This document shows positions 15,601-31,500 of a DNA stretch of 64,000 bases, piece after piece. Every line of letters starts with the position of its first letter. Positions within the stretch are counted from its first letter, which is position 1. Both the position numbers and the translations under genes were made by a program. The notes below the pieces were generated by a model. It made no database searches. It was given only the letters and a program-made list of their open reading frames with translations, and had not been told where the DNA came from. This DNA comes from Tomocerus qinae (lineage: Eukaryota; Arthropoda; Collembola; Entomobryomorpha; Tomoceridae): assembly GCA_020055645.1 (NCBI GenBank), contig CM034547.1:66003884-66067883 (forward strand), given 5' to 3'.

Positions 15601-18267
15601 GGATTTAAAGCAGAGCAAATGAGTTAGGATTCCAGGGAGAAACAATGACAGACACACAAGTTCGGCTCATATTGTGGTATTGTAAAAATGTGAAATCTGA
15701 ATGTGTACCTACATAATATTATTTATTTTTAGTTGTACTGCTGTTGTAATGGTTAATAGTGCTACAGATGTTCCGTCTGAAATCTGTGGTGACTCAGTTC
15801 TACTTTGTTCACATGTGGAGAGTATTTCATGATAAGGATCCTCATGCAATTAAGAAGCACTTATTGTAGGTAATACTTATACTTATAGGATTTACCATCC
15901 TGGTGGCATGCTGCAACTGTCTATGATACAAAATGGCCTTTACGGCAGTACTACTATAAAAATACTGCTCTAAAAAGAAAAATGAAGATCAGTAATAGCT
16001 ATTTCGAAGCAGAGGAAATAGTAAACAGATCTACTGCACGCTTCATGTTGTATAGTAGTAGAAGTATAGAAGGGAAAACAACGAGGTATGATGAGAAAAC
16101 AAATGCGTTGAGATAATCTGTATCTGTGTAGTACATAAATACATTAGATTTTATGATGATGCCCCTTGTTGGAGACTGGGTAGCATTGCATTGGAATTGA
16201 GACCCAACTCACTTTCCTCCGGTGATGATTCATTTACTCTAACGAAAAGACAGACAGCCGGAGATTGAGATGCGTACACACAACGACTATAAAGGTGAGC
16301 TGGCTCTGTAAACTACCTTGGGACCCTTTTCTCTATACCTTCCAGGATATTCTGCCGAAACGGTCAACGGATTCTCTTGTACTCTACACTATAATCTCAA
16401 GCTATAACAACGGTTAAAGAAAGTACATCGTGATTGCTGCATTTGTCCAGCATCACATGGTTTCCTCGTACTAAGCTGGAAACACATTTGTTACTATTTA
16501 TATTACCTAACCTCAAGCAAGTATACATATAATGTGTGTGTAGCGGTTAAATATAGTTTTTTAGGGATGAGTGTACATAAGAACTTAATAAGTATCTGTA
16601 ATAGTCATTTCTGTATCCTTTGCTGACCTGAACTAAGCAGGGTGCCTTCAAATCATTGCGAGGACCACCCCTGCAACAGACTATCTCCAACATCTCCATC
16701 CTCATTTCTCTTGTGTCTAATGAAAATGTTACACACTTTTTGTTTTCCCATAGATCCAACAATCCAACGTACTATTAAAAACTTTATCTATTGACTCAGA
16801 TGTGTTTGCTCTGTACTAGTACCCAAATAAATACTGTGGAAAAAATATGGCTTCTTATTACACATGTGTATGCTGTACGGATACTATATTTACAGATTGT
16901 TATCTATTCATCGTTTAGAGATTGCACTGGCACTGTAATTCTCTGCTCAAGTACTATAATAACAATCGAAATGGATGTTTTTTGTCTATATTTTAAGTTT
17001 TTACCTAGAATCAAACATGTCCATTTAATATGAATTATTACATTAGAAAGATAAAATGCATAAACAATAACATCCGGTTAATTTGAAGAAAAATTTCCCG
17101 TAGGATTTTTAAAAGCTCCGTGAGATTTTGACATTTGTATCCTAGTAGATAGAATATCAACAGTTCTTTTATCAGATCACCCAAAGTTGAGAAGTCAGCC
17201 CACTACTGCTAAAGTATAAATAAACTGTGTATAATTCATGAAAATGAGTTGGGTAATCCATATCACTTACACTTGGCTCCCAGAATTGAAATACAAGACT
17301 GACAAGACAGGAAAAGCTACTACGCCCGCCCACCCGCCTACAATTACATTGGAATAAATAATGTAGACCTACCTCGCCTTCCTAAAGACAGGTAAACCGA
17401 TTGTGAGTATTACATACAATTAACTAGAATAAGCTACCTCCCTCCAAGTCATAGAACATCACAAAATCTACTAAAAGTCTATAATTTCGGAAAGTATCTC
17501 AAGCTCTGATGTTCTAAGAAAAACAGAATGGTTTCAGTTAGAATAGATCATCTTCACTTGAATAAATAAATAGAAATGCAGAAGGCAAACTTGTGATCCT
17601 ACTAAGCTCTTTGTAACCAAAAGCTTTACTAAAGAGCTCTAAAGAGCATGAGCCAGCGAAAGGAAAGGTACGTAGGGAAGGAATGAGAGATCACAATCAG
17701 GAGAAACACTACAAGAGGATTATGCACACAGGATCAACAGCTAACACAATGTGTAGGCACACTACAAAACTCAAACGAAGCCACAATGCCCTTTACATAT
17801 TTCGCCTTTTCCAACAAAGTCATTTTCAAAAGGAACACAACAAGAGAACTCAAGGTAAGTTTGCATTGTACAATATCTCCCCGCTAATGCAACAAAACAA
17901 TCCAGCCAGGTATCCGTTTCCTACTTACAAAGCTAACTAACGCATCTATGCGTTAATAAGGACACACAGCTTGGGTTCTTTTGTATTCCAACCTTACCTG
18001 CTTGCTTCAACCTCCTTTTGTGTCCAGCAGACATTGCCAATGGAAATAAAGCCATTTAGATTGTTAACATTGCTATTATGTATTAACTACACAAACGATA
18101 ATACACAGACTACATTTACAAATACCTATTGAACCATTCAGATTTATGGAATTTAGATTTCATTACGATGATAATATTTGGTTTTATAGGGATAAACAAT
18201 AGACGATGAGAACAAGAAAACATTTAATAGTGTAGTAGTAAGGGAAATTATTGAAGATTACATGGAA

Positions 18268-18589
18268 CGACTCCTACGAGGGAATCACTCCTAAAAGACT
18301 TTACTCCTAAAGGACTCCTACGGCCAGCTAATACAGCTAATACTAAGTCCAGTCCAACTTAATCATGCAATAACAGTTTAAGATTGTCTTAACAGTTAAC
18401 TAACATTAAAGATACTGAAAATTAAACTGATTTGTAAACCCATCGAATAGTCACGATTAAATGTGGTATAAAGGGTAACTCTAAAATAATTAAAAACAAT
18501 CAGTTAATATGTTGCATTGGAGGAAGAAGTACTTTTTAGGAATCCTTTAGGAGTAAAGTCTTTTAGGAGTGATTCCCTCGTAGGAATCG
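18268..18589. mobile_element. Foldback element with 53-bp inverted arms
   Basis: The left arm (18,268-18,320) is the reverse complement of the right arm (18,537-18,589) with about two mismatches over 53 bp. Each arm carries several copies of the heptamer ACTCCTA. The AT-rich loop of about 216 bp has no coding potential. I see no clear target duplication, so the exact ends are uncertain. Most likely a non-autonomous DNA transposon (MITE or foldback); its superfamily cannot be assigned. Confidence 0.75.
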
Positions 18590-19518
18590 GTCCCTGACAG
18601 CATTATTGAAATCTAGTAAAACTTATCAAGAAACCTCAAAAATTGAAAATTTTCTTTATAAAAATCAATATGGGATGAACTAACTGTTCGGCTGCGGCTG
18701 ATACATACAATGATAAGTAATGAAACAAGATGTTTGCATAGAACATTTCACTTGCTTTCCGAATTACGCTGAAAATAAGAATTTTTCAAGTTGCATAATA
18801 TTATTAAGACGAAGGGATGTTTAGAATGGATTCAGTAGTGCAGTGGCAAACAAGATGTTTTTTTTGGGTTATCAGTGCAGTAGGTATGATTTCTCAAAGG
18901 TTGCCGAATACAATTGATATGTTAAGTTGGGGTAGGTTGAGCTGAATTGAACTGACATGTGAGACAGAGCAGAACAAAGTAGAATACACGACACTTGCCT
19001 AACCACCACCAAACACACTCAGACTCTCATCTTGTCTCCAGCCCTCCTCATCTTCACTCCTGCCACAGATACACTCGGTGACATTATCCATTACCTACAT
19101 GCTTCACACAACAAGTAAGCATAACATGTACCTTTATGCACCTTTTCTACAGCCTTTCACACCGGAGCTGCCAAAGAAAACAAACGAAACATCGAAAAAT
19201 GGGAGAGATGAGTGACGACGGAGGTCTCTCTCCAAAGAGTGTCATCACGTTTGACAAAATAACAAAGTGAGAGTAAAGGTCACAAGAAAATGACATTTAC
19301 CTGAATACATGTCAAAAGCGAATGAAATCGCATTTTTACCATACATACTTTACAATCAAATTACATATCTTAATATAACATAACTTAAAGATAATATTAA
19401 CTTAACTTACTTACTTAACTTAAAAATAATATAACCCCTCCTTACAGTATTTTTGTAAGTTTGGATCAAGGCTACATTTTACAGTAAACATGTAAGTTGG
19501 AAGCTAAATGGTCTGTTG

Positions 19519-19519
19519 A

Positions 19520-19555
<36 letters not shown>

Positions 19556-19558
19556 ATT
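19519..19558. repeat. AAAT microsatellite
   Basis: About nine uninterrupted copies of the tetranucleotide TAAA. A simple repeat likely to vary in length between individuals. Confidence 0.9.
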
Positions 19559-22500
19559 TGGTTTATTTTTTGCTACTTGCTACATTGTACATATTAATGT
19601 GTAATTTCTACGACCATTAACTAATAAAATAATGATTAAAATAATATAATAATGTCTAATAGATGATCTTGTTGGTACCTTCATAGTTGATATTTTTTGA
19701 AGCAATAATAGTTATAATTTTTGACTTGTGTGCTTTAGAAAATGACTAGATTGCTTTTTGAGGGAAATACTGAATATTGAGCTTTGGGGAGAAGCAGACG
19801 TGTTTATATGTAAACAAACGATATTTTTCAAGTGAAATGAGATGATAATCATTTGTAGTCATTATTATTGTTATTACCTACTTTATGCTATGTTATATTA
19901 CATCTTGTTGCAAAAAGTAAGTTTTATAGTGTGTAGCAAATATGTTCTGGTTGGGTTTGGTATAGGGTGTTTATACATTCAGCTCACATTGGTGAGATTG
20001 TTGGTAACATTAAGATGAGGTCATATTACATTTGTTGGCATGCATGGGATGTTAGCTAGAAAACTAATTCTGTAAAAGGAGTAGAATTGATATGGCTATG
20101 ACACTGACATAATCATCAATGAAAAGATGGGATGGGGTGGGGAGTCTATGGTGGCAGTTCCGTCCCGACATTAAAGAAAAGTCAAATCAGACAGAAATAG
20201 CAGTTCGGATTCTAGGATCTCATTGAGATTCCTTGGTATGGACATTTGTTAGGTTAGGTTTACTTTGGTCTAGACTCGAGGATGTGGCCTAGTGCTACTA
20301 AATAGTAAATAGGTAGATACTTTACCTTCTTAGCATATAAAATAATAATAATATGGGATTGGAGGAGACGTCGACGCTTAGGATGTGGATGGCCTATTGC
20401 TGGATGTAGTCTTGGTGGAACTCACACTTACTCCAACTGCTTATTGCTACTTCTATTTGATACTTTTCTTTATGCACAGATACGTTATACGCTCCGTAAG
20501 TGCTACATGTATAATGGATTGGGGCTCAAGTCTCTACATAATAATAATAATGTTCTTTTTTGGCTCTAGTCTTCTACATATAGTCAGACAGAGGACGGAA
20601 TTAATGCGAGCTCTGAGTGAGTGAACTCCATTTGATGCTCGAATATCATTATGGACGCATTCCCATCAAAAATATAATGGGATACCTTATGCCTTAAGTT
20701 AAAGCACAATTTCTCTAACGTCTGCGTATGATTCGACTATGGGAAAATGCTATACGAAAAATAAATGGGAATTTTTTGCTCCGTTATGTCAATGTGACCC
20801 TAATGCTCTATAGATATTTACTATTTTACATCTATATTAATAATAGGCTAGTGTCACATCTCTCACCATTCCACAAATACCACTTTCTACTAACACAGAA
20901 ATGTAAAGGTATTAGTTCGTACTCATTTCGGAATAAAAGATTTTAATGCTACACCACAAGAAATGCAACTGCTACTTACTGATAGCGACACGATGCCAGG
21001 TCAAGTATTAATCTTCATAAACTTTGTCCACTTGATCGAACACACATGAAGAAAATGCGAACGAACATCCCTCTCGTGTATCAATGCATGTCCCCTATCT
21101 TTTATATAGATGTCAATTTGAATCCAAGGTCAATTCTGATGTTCCTTAAAGGAAAACCACTTTCCTCGGACACAAATATTTCAATTTAGATCAGATGAGA
21201 ACGAGAGTATCCTAATTGCGAGCAACAGTCAAATAAATCCTAACTCTCCACTCTCTACTTATTCATACTCGTGCATTTCCATTTGAAAGCCTTTTAAAGT
21301 GGGAAGGTGGAGCTGGGAAAGATTCTCTAACATCGGACATTGAGAAATATCAGACATAGATAAAGTGTTGCTCTACCATCACTACAAACCCTTAATAGAC
21401 GTTCCAGGCGAGTGCACCTCATCTCAAAAACAAAATTAACATAACGTAAATAATGAGCAACTGTCCTCCATGTCCCCTCTTCTGATTTTTCATTCTCCCT
21501 CAATAGATTCTCTTTCACTTGTCATTTCCCTACAACGTAATTGAGATGCTATCCTTTTCTATTTATATAGAAAAAGAATTCATTCTCTATCCAAGTAACA
21601 TTATGCGTAGAAGTAACATTTGTTTTCATCAGTTACTTATTTCGGATATCAATATCTGCCAAGTGACAAATACAGAGACAAAGTAACATTCTTATGTAAA
21701 TGCAATTAAATTGAATCAAAAATTATTTTATGCTGATAAAACAATGCAGAAAATTTAGACAAGCATAGAATGCAAGACATGACGTCTATATAGAAGGAAT
21801 ACATTTTCTACTAAATATTATAATAGATAATTGGGATGACGAGTATAAAACTGGATATAATAAATTACATCGCACGAACGTCCACAAGAATTACGTGCCA
21901 ATCCATCCCAGAATGAAATAGAAATCATTTATTGAAATAAGTTTTATAATTTGAGTTTGTTTCAAGCAGATCTTTTTTGGAGTCATTCTGTAATAATGAA
22001 TTTTAGAGTTTGTTGCATGATCCTGTCATAATCAATAATAGTGGGAACAGAGTGCACTGATGCACAATTTCAATCTCATTATCAGTCGAGAACAGACGAA
22101 GCTAAGCTGATGAGACATGTAAGCCAAGAAAAACTATAATTGCATAGGAATATATTTGAATGGAGATAAGTGATTTGATGGAGTGAACTGGACAGATCCA
22201 GGTCTAATAAGTACGTACAATACGATAAGTTATTTCTCTGCACCTTTCTACTAAACACATTTGTAAACGCATCAAAAGATGATTTGAGAGTTGTACGCTG
22301 TTAGCAAGTGTATTGGCATGGCTGGAACTGAATCATGTTATTGTGTTAGTTAGGATGGCATGATATGGAATTTTTTTCGTGCATGCATAAATTGTCGTAG
22401 AAGAGACTCCACAACAGATATATCTATCTATAGATCTGTACAGTATTTTTGTTGACTGTGACCACTCTCTGTAGCAGACGATGTGAATGCACTAAAACTA

Positions 22501-25500
22501 AAGTTAACCAATACAGAAACAGACGAAGAGGATGATGAGCAGAAAACGTTGTCGTCGTTTCGTTGTTGTCCTCGTCATTTCCAGATACGCCCATCAACCA
22601 TGACTTTGGACAAAAGAGAATCACAGAAATAAAATAGATACTCTGCATATATTCCACATTGTACTTTCCATCCATTCAAATTCAATGTAAATTACCAAGT
22701 ACTCAACGTGTTATACTTTATATTAGTAAATGTAGCAGATCTGACTATATATCTGACTTATCGTATGTGTAACTAGTTAGGAAACTTTTTTAATCCACAA
22801 TAGTCACTGCGTAGTTGTAAGTATTTTGGGTAGTAACATAGATTATGCATGATGCATCATCGCATGATTGTACCATATATATATAAATGTATATAACGAG
22901 ATTCATAAGTCCCATACCGTTTATATATTACCACATATAGTAATGTGAAGTGATTACATCGTTTTCTCTGCATTGCATTATGATTCGTTATAATTATTTT
23001 TTCTGGTCTTTGTTCGTTCTGCTTTTGTCCCATAGAGTTTTGTTTTGCGTCGAGTTGAGATGTCTTCTCATCTATTTAGCTCTATTCTTAAGGAAGGCAC
23101 TTGGTTGTGTGCTTGTTCTTCAATTGTTCATCGTTCATCTTCACTAAACTAAGTTGTCATCAAGGAGGAGAGAGGAAAAGAGTTTCGGAAAGTACAGCCG
23201 GGTGGAATTGAGACTTCAGTTCACACCTACTAGCCTTATTAGCGACTCACTCCACTTCATTTGACACTCACAAGAGAAAAGAAGAAAAAAGAACGTGAAA
23301 AAGGGAAGGACTGAAGATGTCGAGTCAAGTGACGAAAATGACATGCCTGGCCAGACCAAGACCCAAAGATAAGTTGTAGTTGTACTGTAAGAATAGGCTT
23401 CTTCAACCAACTTCTGTTAGATGACACATGTACAACATTCCTACGTGACAATTATGTTCTCGAAATAAAATAATAATAATAGTCCGACTGGGATTTTCTC
23501 TTCCGACTCTGCTGTAATTTACTTAAAGGGAGTTACTTGCTCATCCCAACATTCAAAGCGTCAGAAAAAAGATGAATAACATTATTCCCTTCGTTTCTCA
23601 AGACAAGATATTACTAAAGACTTTCAAGGAGAAGTCTTATTATGTAATACTTATTTTAAGCACTCCAATGGTATCCTTTAAGTACCAAAATGGCTCTTAA
23701 ACCTTTTACGATTGCTTTGGTTTGATTCAAGTTTTTCAATTGAGTTATCGTATTTTCTAAAAGTCAAATCAACTGTGAAAACTTTAGAATCACTATATCA
23801 TTCTATACAAAAATTGCAAACTTTCCACAGATGACATTGAATTGACCCTGTACATTAATGCAATAGGGGAGAGATAGATAGCCACAGCAATAGTGACTTT
23901 ATTATGATAATTTCAAACTTAGAAAGGGAATTCGGGTAAGCGTAGATGGAAACAAATTGTATGATAAGGAAGTAATTCAAAAGGGGATTTTAATAATGTA
24001 CAGCGATAGTGATACTAGTTGTAGTTCTCTTGATATTTGTACACAAAGCTCCCTTTGTAGCTTTGATGTGTACTGAACTGGAGAAATCCTTATGTACATA
24101 CGTACACAAATCAAATTAGGAAAAGAGTGGGATTTTTCAGTGTGGAGTAGCGATGAAGTATAAAGACATTATGGCCATTATGAGTTTTTATTGTTACCCG
24201 TTAGTGTCCCTATAATATCTGTACGAATGCCACTACTATAGCAGAACTGCATTCAGTCAAGAAAATCTCACAGCTCCTTGTAATAATAGAAAATGATAGC
24301 ATAAAGTCAATTTTTTCTCAGTCCGGATGATTTAATGACCTGTGATTTCCTTTTCCAGTTTTCCACCTTTTACGGCCTACGTACAACGTAACAACTAACT
24401 CTTCCCTAAACCCTACATTCATCATTGTGAGTAGCAAACGCGGCTTTATGTGTGTACTAACTTACCACATTGTAGTAGATATTTAATTGCATATGTGGGT
24501 ATATTAGGAACAGCTACATGTATTTTACTAGCCCTGAGTTCTCCTTGTCACTAAGAAATGAAATAAATACGTTTTTGACTTTCGTAGGTAAATATTACAT
24601 GCGTATAGATAACTTAGTGTAAGAAAAGGCATAGATTTGGATTCGGTCATTTTCTTGGGTTTTTCTGCTATATTATGTCTTGGTTTCTTTTATTTATGTT
24701 TTGTTCGGAGTGCACTACTCCAGACGCTGCTTGTTTAGCTTTGTTCTGCTACCCATTTTATGTTCACTTTTACAACTCAATCCGACTACCTACTACAGCG
24801 TCTCCGTCTGTGTATCTGTAGAAGGTACCATTATTAGTACGGTATAGGTATGTGTTTAGAAATGACGATATATAGCACACGCCTTTCTTGTTCTAATGAG
24901 ATCATGGAATTCAATCTGTGTACACAGACTACATGTATCTATGTGGGCATATAGATACATATAAGTATGCAAGTCCACAAACAAGTTATCTTCATATATC
25001 ACGTCCAACGTAAACAAAATGCCCCAATCTTTCTCAGTCTGAGTGAATAAGCATGTGTCCCATTATTTCACTCCTTATCCTTAAAAGTATCATATCACAT
25101 AAGTACTTATAAATACTTGCTATAGTATATATAACTCCTTGCAGTTGGGAGTAGTATAAAGTCTTGAGGTACGCATAGGATGTAGGAAACAATGGAATCT
25201 GTGACATAAAGAAGGGAAACAATGTTTCCCAACGGTTTAACAAATGAAAAAGCACCTTTGATTTTTCTCTTTAGCACAATAGTACAATGGCTAAAAATAC
25301 TACCGTCATGTATTTGTATTTACCTGAAGACTTGAGGGAGAATAGCCATAAATTATTAAGTACGTATCCTTTTCAGACAGGAAAATATTTGGAAACCAAC
25401 AAAAAATCATTTGAATCCGTCAGATTTCAAGTTTCTCTGTGCAGAGATTACGTTCTCGGAGCATTATTGCTAAGAAGTTAAGATGCAGTAGGATCCGTTT

Positions 25501-28500
25501 GTTTATAATATAATCCCCGAAACAGATTAGCATAAGTAGTAGTGAAAGAGGGGCTGAGTATGATCATAAGTAAAATAGAGTGTTTTCCTAGGGTTCTGTA
25601 GGAGAATAGAAACTAGTACGGCAGATCAAAGCAGAAACAAGTGCAGTGGGAAAACTCATCAAAATGTAAATAAGGACTGTAAAAAAATGTCAAGTGCCAA
25701 CAAGAACGTGAACGTCAACTGCAATGCATTGTGAAGATTGCATTGTTTCTTTATTCTTTTGGCATAGCTAATGTTAATGCATTTTATGTGTCATCTCCTC
25801 TAATACTAACGACAATACCTCACCAAACCTATATGGCCATGCATGAGACTTCGTCCGCAGATACAGCTTTCCACTACATTCTTACTGCAGGAGAGTGATA
25901 TGGAAAATTGGAACATAGAAGAAAAACAATTTTCCAGCTCTTGATGTTAAGTTATCTTGGTTTTTACAGAAAATCTGAAGCAGAGTAAATACAGGGTATT
26001 TTCTTTCTTCAGTAGTTCAGCTATTAATGTTCTTGTTATATAATGCATGCCATTGTTAGTATAAAATTCTCCAGGCCAAACAGCACTGGATTTTGTAGCA
26101 AACAACAAGTTAGTTACGTGCAGGAGATTGCAGAGCAGTGGCTAAAAAGCGTCGGATGCCATGCCACATGAGAATGTCCGTCCATTTCAGTTGTGTTGTC
26201 TAATAGAGTCATAAAACACATTTTCATGAGCCATTGTGGAATGAGCTGACGACGAGCGTCCCAAACAGACCAGGTAATTCCAATAACTAAAGTCGGCTAA
26301 TGTTATGTAACTTAAGTACAGCATAACCTGACTTGTCGCTGCTCCTGCGGTTTCAGGCTACAACTAAATAGGACATCGCAGGAAAAACAAACTCCATCAG
26401 TGATGTTGATATGGCCGTTGTTAAGATGTGATAGAGTTGTTTAAACCAAAGTTAAGCTCGCTTTTTTTGCCCCAATTTCCAATCTCGTGTGTTCCATTCT
26501 TCTAAGGCAGAGTGCTACGCTCTAACCGTGACTTTTAAGAAACTTCACCTTACTTCCTTCTCATCCTCGAATAACTCATTTAAGACTCTTCAAAATTCAA
26601 ACACAGTACCTACCTACTCTCTGTCTACTGTCTCCGACTACTCTCAATCCTTCAGTTATTTAGATACCTTATACCTAGTCAGATAACAAATTCTCCTTAA
26701 GCACGTTACCTTACGTCAACTATAGCGTTTCAATTATGTTTCTTATATATTATTATTACCGATACACAAGAAAACTTTAGCTAACAACATGCATTGCATG
26801 ATGGACAGAAAGTTTCTAGGTAATTTCCCAATATAATCTATATGTTTTGCTTTTTAAAGTAACTTTAGGTACTCCTACTACTGAGGCTTTACCTCTTCAT
26901 TATGGAATTGTTAAATATTGACTTATCGATAGAAGGAGAGATTACATGGAAAATCACTCAAGTTTCGCATGTGATGTTTAACCAAAGTGTGCAATGCGGA
27001 ATTTACAATACGTAGGTATATTACATTGAAACACACTAAATGGACGTAACACTTTAATGCTAGACCACGTTACACTTACGGAAATCTGCAGAATGAAATA
27101 ATAGTCTAGATTTCTCGTCCGTGTTTAACGTCTTATGTACAATAAGAGGTAAGGCTTTATGATTGTATTATCCTTTGCTGGAATGTAAGTGGCAAGAAAA
27201 CCTGTCTCTTGTTGATTGCCTGGTAAAATATTAGGCTGACCATATAACCACAGATGTTTCTCTTTCTCATTCAGAGAATGAATTCTTAGATGGACAAAGA
27301 TTTAGTGTTGGCATTTCTCTATGCAATATTAGTGCTACTCTCTGTAACCTTACAACGTTTCAATTCGCCACTTGTGTTTTGTAATGATCATCACTAGAAA
27401 AATTATGTTGAAAATTTTGTTTCACATAAAATTAATACAGTCTGTCTCACCACTATAATTTAAGGAAGTATGAATCAATGATTGTTTGTTAAAGTATCTT
27501 TTTATGCGAATCGCGTACAAACTGTAAGTTAAATAGTAGTAAAAGTATGGAATACAGTAGAATTCAATTAAATTGCCATTAAAGTTATACTAATGCCAAT
27601 TACACATTGCGCAGTAAACATCTCAATACGTCACGCGAATAATAATAAAAGTGTGTGTGGAAAGAAATGTATTACAGTTCCTTCACTGCTATGTGTATAG
27701 AGCGATTTCTTGCAGAAATAATATGCAATAGATAGATATTTGAGAGACAACTCCCATATTATAGAAGTCTAGTGATACATAAACGCTGTATGCTATGTGT
27801 CGTATTTTTACAGGAGACATTCAATTTCCTCTTCCGTTTATTCCCACTAACCAAGAATAAATAAATAAATACGAGAGGAAGGTATGAATATAGGTAAGTA
27901 GAAGTGGAGTATACGTTGGAGGAGGATGAATATCCTTAGGACTAAAGTAGGCTAATAGTAAACTCTCAACAAACAAAGAAATCAAAATGGCATTTTCTCA
28001 CAACACTTTTTCATAGAATCAGCAACAAGAATGTAGTAGGAGGTAGTCTTCCCATGATAAATTATATCTAATAAATACCACTTAGTAATCACACAATGAG
28101 AATTTCGCATACGTATATCAACTATGCATGTACCTGAGCTGGAGGACACTCCATTTCTACTAGCCACTGCTTTTCTATGTTCTAGTATTCGCTTTAAATA
28201 AAGCAACTGTAGCATCGCAATCGCAAGTGTAAGTCATACTCACGGAAACCTTAACTTATATTTACTACTCATTCGTCATTGCTACAAACAGGAAATTAAC
28301 TCATCGTCCATCGTGCTTCGCTTACGACGAATGTCTCTACGTTTTATCTACTTCTCATATCTACTGCATTATTCCACTATCATATACTAGAGCATTATAT
28401 TTACGTCTCTATACAACAAAAGCCTTTTCTTATGGCTACACCGCTACACACTGTCGAAGTACAAGTATTTAATCAACTACTGCAAACTTTAACTTTACTT

Positions 28501-31500
28501 TAATTCTTTTGTAAGACGATTCAATAATATCATTATTAGCAAGTAAAATTGATTTAAAAATTTTAATTTGGTTTCGATAAAATAATATGTAAACACAAAG
28601 TAATGTAAAAGTACATGGCCTTAAGTAGATAAGTATAAATTTTGATATCTTATGTGTTAACAACTAAAAAAGAGTATTAATGAAGAGTATAAGCAAGTGG
28701 TAGTCTTGTATAGGCTGCAGAACCAATAACAGTTGATCGTCTGAAGATGTTGCATGTCAGCATCAATGAGCAACCACAATAAGCTTAATAAATGCTTGTG
28801 GCTCTTTCTTGACATGACATCCCTCATTTGTATTTCTGAATAAATACAAGTAGCATTTCAAAAATTTGCAGTCGTCACCTTTGAATTAGCAGATAAATAG
28901 TATACTTATGTATACAATGACGGTAAGTACTTTTCATAGCTTTAAATTATATAGCAACAACAAATATATGTGGTGTGTGCATAAGTAAGCTATAAAGGTT
29001 GATCTGAAGATGCTGAAGACATTATTTCCCTTGGAGCAAAATGTGGCTGACAAGCTGACATGTACATGCATGACAAAAACTCGCCTCCAGGTGTTTAAAT
29101 TAGATTGAGATTGAACTTTATGGTGTTTATTTATTGTCTATTCTTAATCTGAGACGTATTCTTATGAGAGTAAACAGAATATGTGCAGATTTGCATACAA
29201 CAATGTTCATTTTGCATTGCTAGTATGGTTCCGGAGACAGAGCAACAATTATATCTGTTTTTCCCATTGCTTTATGGTTAGTAATGCGAGTCACAACAAT
29301 GTGAACTTATACACTGTGCACATCCCCCTCATCATTGTATCCACGTCGTATATTCTGACTACAGATACTGTACAACCTTGCATTTATTATGCACAATGCT
29401 TCGAATTTTGCTTTTGTAGCATGAAGCGAGTCGAGTGAGTGCACTGTAGTGTGCCCCAAAGACATGATGATATGAAAAAGTCTAATTGGATATTTGACGA
29501 TGATGTACTAGTGTGAGTGTGCATATCTATATTGCACTTTTTGCTATCTTCGAATGTTTGTCTCACAACAATGTAACATGTGAGGAGGTGTACGGTTATA
29601 GTTTATTTATGGGTACCCTATGCAGATTCCCTTCAGCTTTCCTATTTATAACATTCTTAGTTTCAACAATGGACCAAGATTGAATGTAATATAATTATGT
29701 AATGAAATGAAATAACAAGCAGGATGTTTGGACGTTATTATGCATGTGGAAATCCGAGAGCGTGTCTCTCCCTCGTCGTAAATATAGTATCGTATGTTTC
29801 TGTTATGATATGCTTTGTTTTATGAATCTGCGTAGAATAAAATATAGAATTTCCATCTTACCTTGAGAAAAGAATCCTAGAACGGATAGAAGAAGAATGA
29901 AGGAAGGAGTACTTCGGCTCCAACAATGTCTTCTTCCCATCTTGAATTAACTAACGATCCTGTTGATTTCAATTATTCTTGATTTCACAGATTAATATTT
30001 ATTTTCTCCTATAATTAAATCCAACATCAGACCAGATCTTTCTGCTGCAGTCACTACAGTTAGGATGACATAGTTGTGGCTACTATCAGCAACTACCAGC
30101 AAAATCAAGTTTATATATAATCTTCAAGTTCACTATATTTGAAAGAAACACTTTTGGATGATTTCAAACTGCACAGATTTAAATTGCAACTTTCTAAACG
30201 TTAATTTCAATATTTTGGCTTTATCTCAAATTCCAGTCGTAAAAGTTTCCTTCAGAATTTTCGCTGTCAGGTTCAAGTCAATATTCTTCTAAGTCATGAC
30301 GGCTGTACCGTATAGTTAGACGTAAAAAACAACACTACAGTGACACAGAAACAGTTGAGATGAGTAAAACGAGACAAACTTGCACAAATTACTCTAAATG
30401 AGTTTTGTAAACGTAGAGCAAATAATTCAACACTCTGTAATATAGAAATAATTACGGGCTGCCAACAAAGAGTCCGCAGGTCTTGACAGGAACGATAAAT
30501 CACACTCTTTAAGTAGGTATCGAGTTTCGGGCTAATTATTCGAACTAGGTTTGAAACAATTATGTTATTTGAGATGACTTATTGCTATCTCCTGTAACAT
30601 TTCCTTCGATGAGTTGATAATGAGAGATACTACTATACAGGATGTTCAATTTAAAAATACTTTCAGTTTGATTCTATTTCAATTTCCATTCTCTATAGCT
30701 CTCGAGTGTTGGTCGTAGTCAAAGTGGAGCTGAATATTCAGGGAAATATTGAGATGAGACAGTGTTGGAAGAAGCACTAACGGGACTTGAGTGAAAATGG
30801 TGTGAAGGCAGAGTCAGATGATATTAAGAGAGTCAATTAAATGTAATGGAAGGCGAGCTTTATTTAGGAAGTATTTGGGTCTGTACTTTAGCTGTCTGTT
30901 GTGTCGCATTGACTTCGCAGGAGAAGATAACAAGTTTGCAGAAAAGCGTCTCAATTTACCTCAAATTACAGACTTGCGGGCTTTTTGCATAGTTTACGTT
31001 ACGCAAGTTGAGATTGCGAGCTCACTTCCCTTTGGTTTCAGTACAGTTAGGCTATCGTTAACAAGACAAACTAATAATACAGTTTCCACTTGCCGAAACA
31101 AACTAAATAATCTCACAAGGTATTTTCGTGTCTGAAAACGTGAGTTGATGAATATTAAAGTAGAATCCGTCCGTCTGTAATTCACTTGTCTCGCTTTGTG
31201 GAGGTAAATTCTGCTTTTTGAATGATAATTCTCTCGAATTCTCTGTACCTACTGCAACGCAACTGACTACTGTACTTTAGTTAGTCCTGCCACACTTGGC
31301 TATTTAATGTAGCCTCTTTCAGCTGTCCAGTTTCCCTTCCTTCCTCTGGCGATTCTGCTATTAATACAGCAGAGAGTAGAGCAATGCAAATAATAAATGG
31401 ATCCAAATACACTATGTATAGTTTGCTCTATATAATATACTTGTATTATTAGATAACACAATAGAGTTCGCCGGCACTGCACTCGATTCTTTCGACAGTG

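Larger units (their letters stand above)
1..18267. other. Gene desert, part 1
   Basis: AT-rich sequence in which I find no supported gene. Open frames on both strands are all about 105 codons or shorter, none resembles a known family, and none joins to a neighbour through paired splice sites. The stretch at 3,480-4,000 is less AT-rich and has several overlapping frames on both strands, but none is recognisable. The stretch at 10,560-10,930 is also less AT-rich and ends near a donor-like GTAAGT at about 10,918, so it could be an untranslated first exon, but nothing proves it. The region could be intergenic or the long intron of a gene outside the window. No tRNA or rRNA was seen. Confidence 0.6.

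Noticed and set aside
30818-31135. 105-codon frame on the plus strand
   Set aside because: No domain or family match, and no clear promoter or polyadenylation context.
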